The notes under the pieces were generated by a model, which saw only the letters and a program-made list of their open reading frames with translations, was not told where the DNA came from and searched no databases. The translations under genes and the position numbers were made by a program. A stretch of 64,000 nt of DNA from Macrocystis pyrifera (lineage: Eukaryota; Sar; Phaeophyceae; Laminariales; Laminariaceae), in the NCBI GenBank assembly GCA_031763025.1, contig JASSKH010000002.1, forward strand, positions 20,712,168-20,776,167, given 5' to 3'. Shown here in pieces: positions 23,011-34,547 of the stretch. The first letter of the stretch is position 1; each line of letters begins with the position of its first letter.

Positions 23011-25640
23011 ATACTTGTATATAGTCGCTCAGGGCAGATATTGTTGTGTCTTGCTAGGTGGACGCGAGTGGCACGATCGCATTTTTTGTCTGCTGAACAG
23101 CAGTACGTAGAATTTTATACCACGGTAATGCTTGGCATGTTTGTATGCTACTATGGTCATTGTTTAGAGGCTGTGCAATATCACTTGCGTAGTCTTGCTG
23201 GTACCTCTTACGCGATCGTGACGGGACGCAGATTATTGCCAGGTTACGAGGGCGTGTGCGTTTGGAAATGGCTGAAGCGAGTTGTGTCGTATGTGCAAAA
23301 ACAAAAAGCGGGCGAACAGCAACGTGAACTTCGTGATCAAGCACAACCACAATCACAACTCCCAGCAACGAGATATCACTGGATTTTTGCCTTGAGCGAC
23401 GGCAGAGGACACTACGATAATCGTAATTGAGACAGTGATCGCGTCCTGTGATACTCTCGGCAGTCTGGGCGTGGATACACGAGGATATTCTGAGTATTAT
23501 GGCAAAACACTTGTAGATTCGAGAAGTCTCGAGCGCGGCTCCTTGTAGATAATCAACTGCATGGGCAGAAATTGCGTTTTGTGGGGTGAAAGCGTGTGGC
23601 AGAATCCACAGGTTGGGGCAGGACAACAAAAACTTACAGCGAGAAAAAAAATAAGTGCAGCTGGATATAGTGCACTGTATATTCTTGCTGGTTACGTCTC
23701 GCGCGTTCGCGATGGGGCGCAGAATATTCTAGAATATACTATATTCTTTTATCTTCTGAACAGCAGGGCGTAGAAGTTCAATTTCAACAGCTTTGCAGCG
23801 TCACTGGGTAGTCTTGCTGGTACATGTTGCACGGTCGCGATGGGGCTCACATTATTAATGCGTTTACATTGCCCCTAACTGAACAGCTCTGTAAAAAGCA
23901 TACATCAGAAAATGTGATCAGTCAATCAGTGAAACTGCAGTCTAAAAGACATGTCAGAAAATGTGGTCTGTCAATCAGTGAAACTTCAGTCTGTATAGCA
24001 GCGGAGCAGGTACATGCATGTATATGATCTTGGCGTCGTGGCAAGACGACGATGAGATGCAGCAGTACGTTTGCGTTTCACGAGATGATTGAGGTGTGTC
24101 AGCAATTCTCAATACACTCTCATTGCCCCTAACTGAACAGTACTGTAAAGGCATATGTCAGAAAATGTGATCAGTCAATCGGTGAAACTTCAGTCTGTAA
24201 CAGCGGAGCAGGTACATGCATTTATGTGATTTTGACGTCGTGGCAAGACGACGATGAGATACAGCAGTATCAAAGTAATTACTGCAGGAGGCGGTTGATG
24301 TGCGAACTGAATATTCTTGCCGTGCTATATATATATATATACCCGTCGCGTCCACGATGGGGGCGCAGACTATTAATAATAATATATCTGTAGTTGATCA
24401 CTTAAGTTGTTTCACATTGCTGCTGTAAGGTGAATCGTGATATTCCACCTATTTCTGCAATGGGTTCACACGTTGCGGCATGGCGACGCAAAACAAATAA
24501 ATAAAAATGTACGAGTAAGATGCCGCTCATGCAAACCAATTGAAGAGTCTTGCCGGTACCTATCGCGATTCTCGGTGGGGCAGAGATTAGAAATTCATGT
24601 TGACGTGGACATGCACGATATAGCAATGTGGCATAGTGAACGAGTGATTCCCCACGCGGACTGCTCGGTGAGAGATAGTCTCCACAGCCAAATGATCGAC
24701 TCTAAGGGACATTTCGCGTTGCGCGGTGGGTCACAGAATACAAATTTATTCCTGGTATTGACGTGGATATGCACGGCATTACAATGTGGCATAGTGAACG
24801 AGTGATTCCGCACGCGAACTGCTGGGTGAAAGATATGCTTCACAGCCAAATTATCGACTCGAGGAGACACATCGCGCTTCGCGGTGGGGCGCAGATTAAC
24901 TTCATATTGACGCGTACATGCACGATATAAGAATGTGGCATAATGAACGAGTGACTCCATGAGCAGACTGCTGGGTCAGAGATAATATTCACAGCCAAAC
25001 GCTCGAGAGGTCTTGAGCGCAGATACTTGTAGATAGTCAACCGCAATGCCAGAAATTGCGTCTTGTCGGGTGAAAGTGAGCGGCATAATCAACAGGTTGC
25101 GGCAGGGCGTAAATGATACCATAGCGCAAATATGTGACTGGCTATACTGTAGTGCACTGTATGTTCTGGCTGGTTACCTCTCGTGCGGTCGCGATGGAGC
25201 GCCAAATTTTTTGAGAAAAGCATGGGTTTTCCTGTTGCACAGCAGTACGTACAATTTCAATTAAAAAGCTGTGCAGCGTCACTGAATTTGCGGGTACCTC
25301 TCACTCGGTCGTGATGGGGCGCAGATTTTGTGCTACGTGCACATTGCTTGTTAGTGCAACAGCACGATAAAAATTGTCATGCGTCAGAAAAAGTGATCAG
25401 GCATGTAGTGAAATTCAGCCTGTATATCACCGGACAGGTACATTCATACATGTGATCTCGACGTCGCGGTAAGACGACGATAAGATAGAGCAGTACTATT
25501 GCGGTTTCACGAAATGGTTGAGCTGCGCCAGCAATTCTGCGAATAGGGTGAAAAACAAGCATTCTTGCGGATATCCCTTGCGTGGTTGTGATGGGAGCAA
25601 TATATATATATAATTTGACACCACATGACTTTTTCCGCTG
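23011..25640. repeat. Family C higher-order repeat block
   Basis: Repeats TCTTGCTGGTACCTCT-CGCGGTCGCGATGGGGCGCAGA (23200, 23682, 23812, 25150, 25290) and CCCCTAACTGAACAG...CAGAAAATGTGATCAGTCAATC...GGAGCAGGTACATGCAT...GCAAGACGACGATGAGAT (23872 and 24126, offset 254). It also carries satellite C cores at 24640, 24800 and 24945, interspersed with unique DNA. No credible coding sequence. Confidence 0.75.
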
Positions 25641-25940
25641 AAACAACAGCTCGTGAACAAGGTAGTGTTAACAACCGAGCAATTCGACGGCGAAGCAAAG
25701 GGGCACATACACGACTATGATATGCGCGAGTGCCCATGTTGGCTATTTAAGCGGTATTGCCCAAGAGTGCGTTCACTTGCGCGTATACAGCGCTGGCGAT
25801 CCTCCCACTGATCCCACAGGCGAAGTTATGGCCTCCTCGAAGTTATAGCCGCCATGTACAATGTGCACCCACTATTAATCTGGTTTCGCATCACGTTCGC
25901 GGGGTTCAATTTGTTCTCAAAAGAAATTTTATTCGACTCA

Positions 25941-26317
25941 AGGACATGGTGCGGCCCGCAACGACCACGACGAGCGGCAAGTCGGGTGGTACGAGCAGCA
26001 GGTCGAGTGGTAAGAGTAGCAACGCAGGCCAACGTGCAGTACGTCAAGCTGAATACACGTCACACGGCGAAGCCGACCACCAAGCCATTCAGATGCTGGT
26101 CCACAAGGCAACCATACGGGATTGGTCGACACAGGTTCAGGACGCAGTTCTCTCCGCGAGATTGAACTGGCACGAGCTGCCGGGGATCAACGATTTCCTA
26201 GGAGCGGTGCTTCCCACCTGGGCGAAGGTTGGCGCCTACATTGACGCAGGTAGGCTGGCGCACCGCTCAGCTGCCGTGATTCGGTTGGGTCTCACAGCGG
26301 GGAGGCTCTGCTATTGA
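25941..26317 (+). CDS. Hypothetical small protein inside the leuC intron
   Basis: From the ATG at 25946 the frame reads MVRPATTTTSGKSGG, a Ser/Gly-rich basic leader (about 35 residues), then a more ordered part with HQAIQMLVHKATIRDW, LNWHELPGINDFLGAVLP and RLAHRSAAVIRLGL before TGA. The frame is open further upstream to 25757. Codon choice is mixed and compatible with translation. I recognise no family. It is followed by module E, which also occurs at 15.4 kb, but no copy of this ORF is found there. It could be an element-borne gene or a chance frame. Confidence 0.35.
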
Positions 26318-26354
26318 TTCAATTTCTATCTGGTCGACGCTGGTATCGAGCTGT

Positions 26355-26590
26355 CGATCCAGTCGCCGTTGATCAAGAGTGTAATTTAAGGTATCTCGCG
26401 ATCGCTTAAACTAGCGAGAACACGCCCACGGGTTTGGCTACCTATTCCGTGGGGTTTGGTGGTAGCGTGCTTTGGCTATGTTTTGGGCATGAGGTATTTT
26501 TTTCTTCGCTAGGTCAGATGAAGTATTGCGCATGACTCAGGTGTGGTGCACCCAGCACATTGCTCCACGTGAAGTGATGTTGTATTTTCT
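26355..26590 (+). repeat. Family E copy 2
   Basis: Partner of 15421-15640: CAGTCGCCGTTGATCAAGAG, GCGAGAACACGCCCACGGGTTTGG, TTCCGTGGGGTTTGGT and GGTGCACCCAGCACATTGC in the same order. Confidence 0.5.
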
Positions 26591-27096
26591 ATTCTGGCAT
26601 AAGTCAGTCAAGGCGTCTTCAATGGAGTGGTGCCCACCATGTTGAGCTGCTATTCGTGGCCATAAAAGCGTCCAGAAACATGTTGGTAGCGGCGTTGTAC
26701 GTACACGGAGCGAGGTCCGGGGCCCGTGTTCAAGGCTGGGTGAGGGTGGCGGGGCCGTTGCTCTTACGGTAGCACTACTGCTGTGCCATGCAGCGCTACC
26801 TGAACACGCGCCGCTTTCCTCATACCGTGCACGGGAGCATGTAAGAGCGTGGGGATATGGTCAGGCGTTGAGAGTGCTGAGAGAGGTAGTTAAAAAGTCT
26901 GGCGTAACCCAAAGCTTACGCCCTCCACTCGCTTGAGGATAGAAAGTGCCTCGACGCTTGCGGCTGGAGGTGAATCGCCGGAAAGGAAATCCGATGAATA
27001 CAAGGATGAGATCTACGTGTGGGATACTGCGGGACAGGTGTCTCGTAAACTAGTAACTGGCGAGGGTTCACAAAGACAGCCAGGTCAAGATACTGT
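26591..27096. other. Unassigned intronic DNA
   Basis: No repeat partner and no supported coding sequence. Confidence 0.3.
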
Positions 27097-28601
27097 GCGG
27101 CATGGGAATGGATTCGTTTTAGACGTAAAAAATGTCCAGTCTATTCGAGAATCCCTTATAAAAAATCGAAAGAACAATTTTGAAAATAGTCTGCTACCAC
27201 CCTATTTACTTGGTTTTAGACTACGTTCACGTGTAGCACCGAGCGCCTGATTTCTCGACACGGGAAACGATTTGGATGATGAAGTTCGATAGACACCTCC
27301 CATCGATGGAGAATTATCGACCGACTGGTTGTGTTTTGATCTGCAGGTTTTTGCTCCGTTAATTTTTTGTGGAAATACGCGGGAAAACTCGATTTTTCAG
27401 CTTGTATTCGTATCTTTCTGTCTATTTGACTACACTGTAAAATCTAAACCAGTCAATCGATGCGGAATGACTTTGCGCACACAGCAATGCAATCCGCGCC
27501 TGACTCCGATAAGTAGCCGACATGAAATCTGTTGCACGAGTTGACCCTCTTTTGAAGAGTCAATTGTTGATACGAAATTCGACAAAAAATATCCCCGAGA
27601 TAAAAACAAAGGACGTCCAGTCTTCATGGTATCGGGCCAACGGCGCCAGACATGAAAGCGGCCGCACGCCGAGCGATCGCCATCACACCTGGTGTCATCG
27701 CAGCGGCGAAGACCATCTGTGACCGGGCCTTGATGCAGCAGGAAGCAAGTTACCCCTAGCGCTCAGATGTGAACGCATCACTATTGTTGTCTCACGTGAG
27801 AAAACGATCGAGTAAAAATACTCTACCGTACCACCCTGTCCGGAAATATAGGAATCGTTTAATCATAAATGTGAAAATACGCTGTTCTTTACTTTTCCGG
27901 ACAGAGTGGTAGGTACGTACGAGTACATACAGCAGCAGCATGCAGATTTCAGGCGCGTGGTGAATGCAGCCCTGGCCTCAAGGCTCAAGCCTAGCTGCAC
28001 GCACAGCAACAACTTGCCCGTGAGCTAGAAGTGGGGCGCGCTGTCGCGGAGGTGCAGGCAGCGCCGTCGAACTCCCGGTCTCGGCGAAGTGCAGTATAGC
28101 AACACGCAGCCGAGTGTCGAAGCTGTGTGTAGGTACGAGGTATGTTCTTCTTGTTTGGTTGTTAACAGCAGTAAAACGGGACCGCATGCTGCGACTTGAT
28201 CTGTACAAGATGTGTTTCACAAGGGAGGGCAGCTTTCTCGTTGCCGGTCGCCAATCCCAAGGCCTCCCCAGGGAAATGCGATTCATTCACGCTTCCGCGT
28301 CCGTGTCTACGCTACTACTCTACCCTCTGGGTTTGGTTATGCGCTGTCCTGCAGCACGTGTCGTGCAAAAAGCAAGGCTGACTTTGTTCCAGCTATAGGT
28401 CAACGCCACAACATCGATGCCGGCACTGCTTTTATTTTATTTTTGAGAGGCAGCATCATAAAACAGATTTTTCGGTGACAATTGTTTTTTTCCCCGATCA
28501 CGGTTTGGTTAATTTCCTAAGTATTTTTTCCTCCCGATAACGACCAAGCGACATCCTTTGTTTTTTTTAACGTACTAAAACGAATCCATTCCCACCCCTA
28601 A
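27097..28601 (+). mobile_element. Family A hAT-like element A4 (1.5 kb, complete)
   Basis: Left end GCATGGGAATGGATTCGTTT (outer bases mutated), right end ACGAATCCATTCCCACCCCTA. Left subterminal GTCCAGTCTATTCGAGAAT and TACTTGGTTTTAGACTACGTTC match A2 and A5; right subterminal TTTGGTTAATTTCC and CGATAACGACC match A3 and A5. Interior modules follow the same order as A5. ACTGT stands just outside both ends (27092-27096 and 28601-28605) and may be a short target duplication, shorter than the 8 bp typical of hAT. Confidence 0.78.
27650..27900 (+). pseudogene. Family A unknown ORF, broken copy
   Basis: Same protein as in A2 and A5: AAARRAIAITPG, IAAAKTICDRALM. A stop (TAG at about 27756) stands where A5 has CAG; homology continues beyond it (RSD-NA, SHVRKRSS), so this is a nonsense-mutated copy rather than an end. 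Confidence 0.6.
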
Positions 28602-28616
28602 CTGTATGGGTTAACT

Positions 28617-28865
28617 GTAGAATTCTGGGAAGAATCTCGGTTGTTGAGGGAGTACAATGGTGTTGGACTATTGGGTGTCTCAATCGTCCGAGAATCCGTA
28701 CAGTATAACCTAGACAGTGAAGGCAGGGAGATGCGTTTATGAGCAAAGACATGTGGGTATGACACCGAGTTGGATAATGCGGTAGACATGTCAGCCAGCT
28801 GCTCTCCATTCCAAGCCACACAAAATGAAAATAAACAATGCAATTCGAGAGATAAATACAACAAA
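28617..28865 (+). repeat. Module G copy 1
   Basis: About 200 bp matching 29330-29553: TACAATG-TG-TGGAC-ATTGGGTGTCTCA, CCGAGAAT-CGTACAGTATAACC, TATGACACCGAGTTGGATAATGCGGTAGACA and CCAAGCCACACAAAATGAAAATAAACAA. The frame (REYNGVGLLGVSIVRESVQYN) is broken by a stop here. Confidence 0.75.
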
Positions 28866-28867
28866 GG

Positions 28868-29160
28868 AAAGTATTGTTGGAGATCGGGAACCGATATGAT
28901 AAAAATATGCAATTTGTTGTTGTAGAGAGAATTAGGCGTTATGGTTCATATTCTTTGGCTGGGTACGTATCAGTAGTACGTAATCGCTTCGACAGCAGCA
29001 GCGGGCACTGTTTCGTCGATCGTGCTTGTGGGAGTACCAAGTGGATACCGCACGGAACGGTGCTGGCAGACTGGTGGAACACGACACGCGAACAGACGAG
29101 GCCCGTGGGTTGCACCTGGACAGCGGTCGTTCGCTGGGCCAGGGATTCGTGAATTCTTCC
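28868..29160 (+). repeat. Module F copy 2
   Basis: Direct-orientation partner of 19745-20040. The frame from about 28976 stays open to 29152 (SSSGHCFVDRACGS, TKWIPHGTVLADWW, TRPVGCTWTAVVRWARDS). It lies between the two G modules. Confidence 0.75.
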
Positions 29161-29250
29161 GCCCACCCACCCTTTTTTTTTCGATGGTGAGGGGATGGAA
29201 AAGTTTACGAGGGTGTAAATAAGTAAAATATCGGTTGATATACAAGTTGT

Positions 29251-29560
29251 ATGTGCCGAGTGCATATCTACTTACTTTCTTTTATATTTCAGTTGCATGC
29301 GGAGGTTTATATCATGATGTATGATTTCGTGCAGGAATACAATGATGCTGGACCATTGGGTGTCTCAGCCGTCCGAGAATTCGTACAGTATAACCCAGGC
29401 AGTGAAGGGAGAGAGAGAAAGGCATGTGAGTATGACACCGAGTTGGATAATGCGGTAGACAATTCAGCCAGCTGCTCTCCCTTCCAAGCCACACAAAATG
29501 AAAATAAACAACGTAATTCGAAAGATGTATACGACAAACTGCGTTTATTGTGAGGTTCAT
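29251..29560 (+). repeat. Module G copy 2 with open coding-like frame
   Basis: Partner of 28617-28865. The frame to 29553 reads VQEYNDAGPLGVSAVREF, VQYNPGSEGRERKACEYD, TELDNAVDNSASCSPF and QATQNENKQRNSKD. Asn/Gln/Ser content is high and no family is recognised. It is probably an exon-like piece of a larger element duplicated inside the intron. Confidence 0.6.
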
Positions 29561-29863
29561 TTACTTTAGCTATTTAAATGTACAAGAGAGGGGTACGGCC
29601 GGCTTTGCAGTCAATATCCAGGAAAGTTGTTGTGTCAGAGAGGTATGGTGCGGAAGCAACCCTGGTTTTATGATATAATGGCTTTTTACATGGCGTCTGT
29701 AATTGCTGGTAGGTGGAACGTAGTCCCAACCTCGCACCATCCTGCTAGACTTTTGTCTTGTGTAGCCCATTCCTAATTACGTTGCGATAAACCAAGAAAC
29801 TGCTGCCTTTTCAGAGTAATGTCTCTTCGAATGTTGGTCGTCTCACCCCCCTGAATCTCACAG
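29561..29863. other. 3' end of the giant intron
   Basis: No repeat partner seen. It ends in a pyrimidine-biased stretch and CTCACAG acceptor for exon b. Confidence 0.5.
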
Positions 29864-29976
29864 GATATTATCCTGCAAATTATTGGCGACATCGGTGTGG
29901 CAGGAGCCACATACCGCTCGATGGAATTTGCGGGTTCCGCGCTCGGCCAGCTCTCCATGGAAGAGCGCCAAACCTT
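29864..29976 (+). CDS. leuC: 3-isopropylmalate dehydratase large subunit, exon b
   Basis: Follows CTCACAG and continues exon a in phase 0: [37 protein letters not shown], ending TT before GTGAGT (phase 2). The GVAGATY-SMEF and SMEER blocks are standard for the large subunit. Its 113 bases plus the first base of exon c complete the Leu codon, so the splice sites are mutually consistent. Confidence 0.92.
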
Positions 29977-30310
29977 GTGAGTGCGCTGGGGTTTTAGCAT
30001 AGGTGATCATGTTGTTTCGGTTCACCCAAAACCCAGATATGGTTATCTTTGCGTGCGATAGATACCCCGCTGGCTGTCGTCGGCTATTTACAATTGGCTG
30101 ACCGGATTCGGCAGTCATGTTTTCGGGAGCTTTCGTGTTGTTGTGTGTCGTTCAGTCACGGACGAGACGACGACGAAAAACATCAAGGTTCGTATCCATT
30201 GCCAAGGTGTGCTACGAAGAATGTTTGTGGTCCTGTGTTGTTATGTTCTACTTGGTTGTGTTTACGTTCTTCCAACTTTCTACTCGCCTGTTTTGATGCA
30301 CGGGGCACAG
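29977..30310 (+). other. Short leuC intron (334 bp)
   Basis: GTGAGT to GGCACAG; ordinary length, in contrast with the preceding intron. Confidence 0.85.
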
Positions 30311-30437
30311 GTGCAACATGGCTATCGAAGCCGGTGGCAAGAACGGAGTCATCCCGGCAGATAGTATTACAACTGCGTACGTGAATTCGCGAAACAAGTG
30401 TAACAAGCCTTACGAGATATTTCATGCCGACGCCAAG
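30311..30437 (+). CDS. leuC: 3-isopropylmalate dehydratase large subunit, exon c
   Basis: Completes the split Leu codon and reads CNMAIEAGGKNGVIPADS, then VNSRNKCNKPYEIFHADAK, ending AAG before GTGAGG in phase 0. The CNMAIEAGGKNG block is a family signature. The downstream part of the protein (the region with the Fe-S ligand cysteines and the C-terminus) was not found between here and the window end by eye; either another very long intron follows or the gene is broken. Confidence 0.92.
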
Positions 30438-31551
30438 GTGAGGATGGTTATTTCATTCATAGTATTGTGCAGTACTTCCTTGTTAAGTTGATTAGATTTC
30501 ATGTAGTCATATCCTCCAAGTTCGTTTACTCTTCGTCGAGGATCATCTAATAAGTTGGTTGTGAAGAACACACCCAGTATTCTTTGGGCGGATGACAAAG
30601 GGGGAGACCCCCCCCTAAACATTGACAAGAAGAGGGACACTTCTTTTCGCTGGCGGCGAGGTTTTTGTTTATATACATGCGGTCGTCTGCATCAATCCAA
30701 CGATCCAAAACGATGTGTGGGCTTTCACGGTACAATATTATCTACATAGTTACAATCACCATCTCCGAACAACCCAACGCACAACGGCCTGTGGTTTACA
30801 CACCCTCCTCTCCGAGTAGCCATACGTCATGGTACCCGGTACGTAGGTTTGCACACCCCGAGCGTGCGCTTTAATCAACAAAAGGCTTACAAAACTTCGT
30901 ACATATTGCACGCAGGAAGAATACAGTGACTGCCAAGAATGCTGTAAGAGTACTTCTATGGAAGGTTGCATGTATTGCTTACAATTGTTAGCTTGGCAAG
31001 TTTGGAATTGTTCATGGCGCTAGATACGAGGTCGTGCTGGGGCCTCAGGCCACCAATTATCATTTTTATTGGAATGGCCACACGAGTAATACAACTTGTA
31101 GTTATCCCCATTTTCTGTTTCTGCGTTATCTGGCGCCGACGGGGATGCACGAGATGTGTGTCACTCACGACCTTGTCCCATCATGCTTCATTAGTGTAGG
31201 CAGTCATCACGGAACCAAGCTCTGTGGTATGATCACGTATGCTGATCACGTTTGAGCGGGTCTGGGCCGTTGGTCGTTTCGACCTGGGACGTAGTCTTTT
31301 CGTGGTGCCACGCCAGCAACGAGCTGGAGCAGTCACCCACCGGCGGTGTTTCCGTGCCATTCCGAGGTACACCAATCCATAACTAGCCGGAAGGGGGGAA
31401 AATCGGGACTCCCTATAAATTGAGTAGAGACGGCGGGATACACCCTCGCGTAAGCGTGTCAAAAAGGGGTACATACTCACACCCCACGTTTTAGCACTCT
31501 CGTTCACCCGTTATTCACTCGCGAAAATGTGAATTATCCAAACGCTTCATT
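30438..31551. other. Downstream of exon c; no further exon identified
   Basis: Begins with the GTGAGG donor. I see no isomerase sequence. Short frames at 30555-30749 and 31034-31255 are unsupported. Confidence 0.4.
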
Positions 31552-32448
31552 TTGTTATTTGTAGTCGATTTGACTGACAATATTGATGCCCCTGTCAGCG
31601 AAAAGCAGTGTCCCCCTTTTTACCAATTTTGGGGGCGTTGTTGTCAAACGCTATGTTTTATCTGTAGCGCTTGGCAGTTATGGAGATTTACGGCCTCGAT
31701 TTGCCTACGTCCTCGGTCATTTCGGGGATGTCCCGAGCCAAGGTGGGTGCCAGCCCTAGCGCCGCGAAGCCCGCCTCATGTATACGTATATTTGTCAACT
31801 TTTCGTACTTTAGCCAACTATTCTCTTCGTACAAAGCACTTTTCGGCACAACACCAAATGCTCGGACACAGGAAGCCCGGCCGGACACATTGGTCTAGGT
31901 CTCGGTGCGATCCGTGCACTCTGGAGCACGTGGCGGGCGCCCAAAGTTTTTTTTTCCGGCGGGAGTGGATAAGACGATTTCCCTGGTTTCAGTACGAGAG
32001 GCCTTATTTTGTACGTACGTACGTATCGGTACACATGCTCTCTGTTTTCTCCCCCCCGGCTCTCATGAGCTGTGAGCTCAAAGCCCAGGCATATACCAGG
32101 TACACAACAGACAACATGCACAGATCCCATCGTTCCAACGCTGCCGCCCACACGCCGTGCGTGTTCGACACACCCATATGCGCAGTGTTGCTGTCGTTGG
32201 TTGTGTTTGTCGCAGCCTGCGGTCCACATTCCATCGTCTGCCAGATATTTTTTTACCCGTATGTACCCAGGATGACATGTAATATCCCTACATTTTTTTT
32301 GGGTTGTTGCACGGAGCACGGACCACCGCCTAGAGAACAATACCCACAGCAGCGCACTGAGCGTGCTTACCTCCAGCTTCCTACAGCACCACAACCAACC
32401 CTGCTGCCCAGCAGCTGCAGCAGCAGTGGGCACACTTTGCGCGTATGA
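31552..32448 (+). other. Long open frame of uncertain status (298 codons)
   Basis: Unusually long for this base composition, but the translation is Cys/His/Pro-rich without a recognisable domain, and the opposite strand is also open for 207 codons over 31810-32433. Another frame at 31671-31790 reads a coding-like SSVISGMSRAKVGASPSAAK. Either strand, or neither, could be coding. CAG-rich DNA at 32390-32430 lengthens the frame. Confidence 0.22.
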
Positions 32449-33090
32449 ATGTGATCGTAGTGCGGCTCATTCGTACAGCAGCGTTCATACAAAACATGCT
32501 TACAGCAGTACAATATATTATAGTATAGTTCTTATTGCAGTGTGTCCTACATTGCTGATCGATAGATCCTAGAGCCAGCTGAAAGGGGATAAGTACACGT
32601 ACGTTCCTCGCCTGGCATTTTACAGCAGTACTGCTGAATATGCAGTCGTACCTGTACAAGCTACTCTACTGCTGTAGGGGATCGTGCAAAGTGTTTTAGA
32701 TTGCGTAAAAAACACGACGTGCCAGTTGTACGAGCAGTGTTGTTCTAGCGTATACGTTTATACTGCGCTGGATAACGTTTTCGTTTTCGGAGGTTTTTAA
32801 CTCGCACCATTCACGTTTTTTTTTATTTTCACTTTTGACTTTTTTTGTACCAGGACCTCAACAACAGCAGTACCTACAGTTAGTAGTAGTAATAATGATA
32901 CATTGGTCCACAACTTGATTTTCTGAACGTATAGCATGATACACTACTGTGATATAAGCTGTGTGTTTATTTTCCACTTCTGGCGTTTTTATGTCCCAGT
33001 ACATTCATCCACCTTGCTTTTCTGAACGTATAATATGATATAGTACTTGTTGCTTGCGTGTTTTAGCCCAAGTTAAAGAGTTTGGGCGCG
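32449..33090. other. A+T-rich unassigned DNA
   Basis: Contains two related short blocks (TTTTCTGAACGTATAGCATGATACACTACT at about 32920 and TTTTCTGAACGTATAATATGATATAGTACT at about 33019) about 100 bp apart. No coding signal. Confidence 0.4.
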
Positions 33091-33099
33091 CTTGCGTGT

Positions 33100-33960
33100 G
33101 GCGTGCGTTCATACCTCAACATTTCACAACTGCTCCCAGTACTTGGGAGTAAAAAGCAAAATATGTTCGAGAAAATACTGCTGCTATTATACCGTAGGTA
33201 CTTCGTACACTCGCAGTATTTCTGGGTTTTTGTGCTGGAGATACTGCAAGTACTCGCAGTATTTTGTGGTTCTGTAGATACTACTGCGTATATTTTCGGG
33301 CTCGCACTGATGCGGGGTTCGCTACTGCTGCTGGCATGGATACCGCCTGTTGTGCTTCATGCATCTCGGGGTTCTGTACCGCGGGTACTTCGAGTATACC
33401 AGTAGTACTAGTCTTCTATCAGCATTTCGTCCGTTGGTAGTGTTCGTACTGCTGCTTGTGCGGGACTCAGTACTCGCAGTAGTAATGAAATTCCCTCAAT
33501 ATGCCCAGTATACTTCGAGTATGAAGAATACTTCAACCATCTGTGCACCGTGTCGACAAGTCACAGGCCCAGCGTTCGGCACAAAACACACCCAGGTAGT
33601 CACACGAGTGGGAGTTGGAGCAAACTACTTTCTTCGCTGGGGACAACTTGAGCACTTCAAGCACTCTGGCAGTATTTCGATATATGCATGTACTTCGAAT
33701 ACTCTCAGTATCTCGAGGTTCTGTACTGCGCATATTGCCTTTACCCCAAGTATTTCGTGTTTCGATACTACTGCGGGTACATACTTTAAGCAACCTGTAT
33801 TCTCGGGGTTCGGTACTGCTCACACTCTCATTACTCTCAGTATTTGGGCCTTCTCAGTACTCGCAAATTTTTGCCGCCAGTACTCCAATACTCTCAGTAC
33901 TCGGACTACGATTCATTGTTCTCGAGCATTTACCTGTGAAACCTTGATATTACCCTGAGC
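33100..33960. repeat. Imperfect short-period repeat rich in AGTACT/GCAGTA
   Basis: Variants of ACTCGCAGTATTTC-GGGTTCTGTACTGC recur irregularly (33217, 33262, 33480, 33700, 33850, 33890). Open frames of 96-202 codons on both strands are by-products of the repeat. Confidence 0.6.
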
Positions 33961-34547
33961 ACCAAGAAACAATTATTTTGGGGGATCATATAGATTGTAG
34001 TACCAGTATGTATATATTTATGTGCTGTACCTTACTCAGCCGGTCACAAAGTATTATGTATGGCTCAACTTCGACCTCGCGCAACTTTTTTGTACTTGCG
34101 AAATAATCGCCGCGAGTCAGCTGGATCAATATATCTCCACTTACCGATATCTGCCCTAATATATATTATTATTGTAGTAATGATCCCACACAGATTACTC
34201 GAACAGCAGTATAATATAGTCTGTCCTAAAAAAAATGCCTTTCGCGTTAAAATGATGGGTGGGTGCAGGTAGGTGCTACTTTTAAACAAGTGTGCAGGGT
34301 TTCATACGAGTATTATTTCGCTCTTGCGCCGCTCCCCTGTTAATTAATACGGCACCTCCCGGAGGGGAACCTTGTATTTTGTATATTTGGGTACTCTGTT
34401 TTTTTTTTTTTTTTTCCGGCCGAATTCGGTGTTTTACGTAACAGCTTGTTTCGACGCGCAGAATATACCAGGGGGCAACTGATACCAGCAAGAAACATGC
34501 CCCATGATCGTTACAGCTGTATATGCACATTTTTTTCAAGTTCCGGC
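33961..34547. other. A+T-rich unassigned DNA
   Basis: No gene or repeat partner found; poly-T at 34398-34415. Confidence 0.35.

Larger units (their letters stand above)
18135..29863 (+). other. Giant repeat-filled intron of leuC (11.7 kb)
   Basis: Starts GTAAGT and ends CTCACAG. The exons on either side join in phase 0 to give uninterrupted isomerase sequence (HLLAK then DIILQIIG), so no coding exon is missing between them. It contains an F copy, a LINE 3' fragment, C repeats with a satellite, an unknown ORF, an E copy, hAT-like A4 and the G/F duplicated modules. Confidence 0.85.

Noticed and set aside
31552..32448. 298-codon frame as a gene
   Set aside because: Kept only as uncertain: no domain, the opposite strand is open over the same stretch, and CAG-rich DNA contributes to the length.
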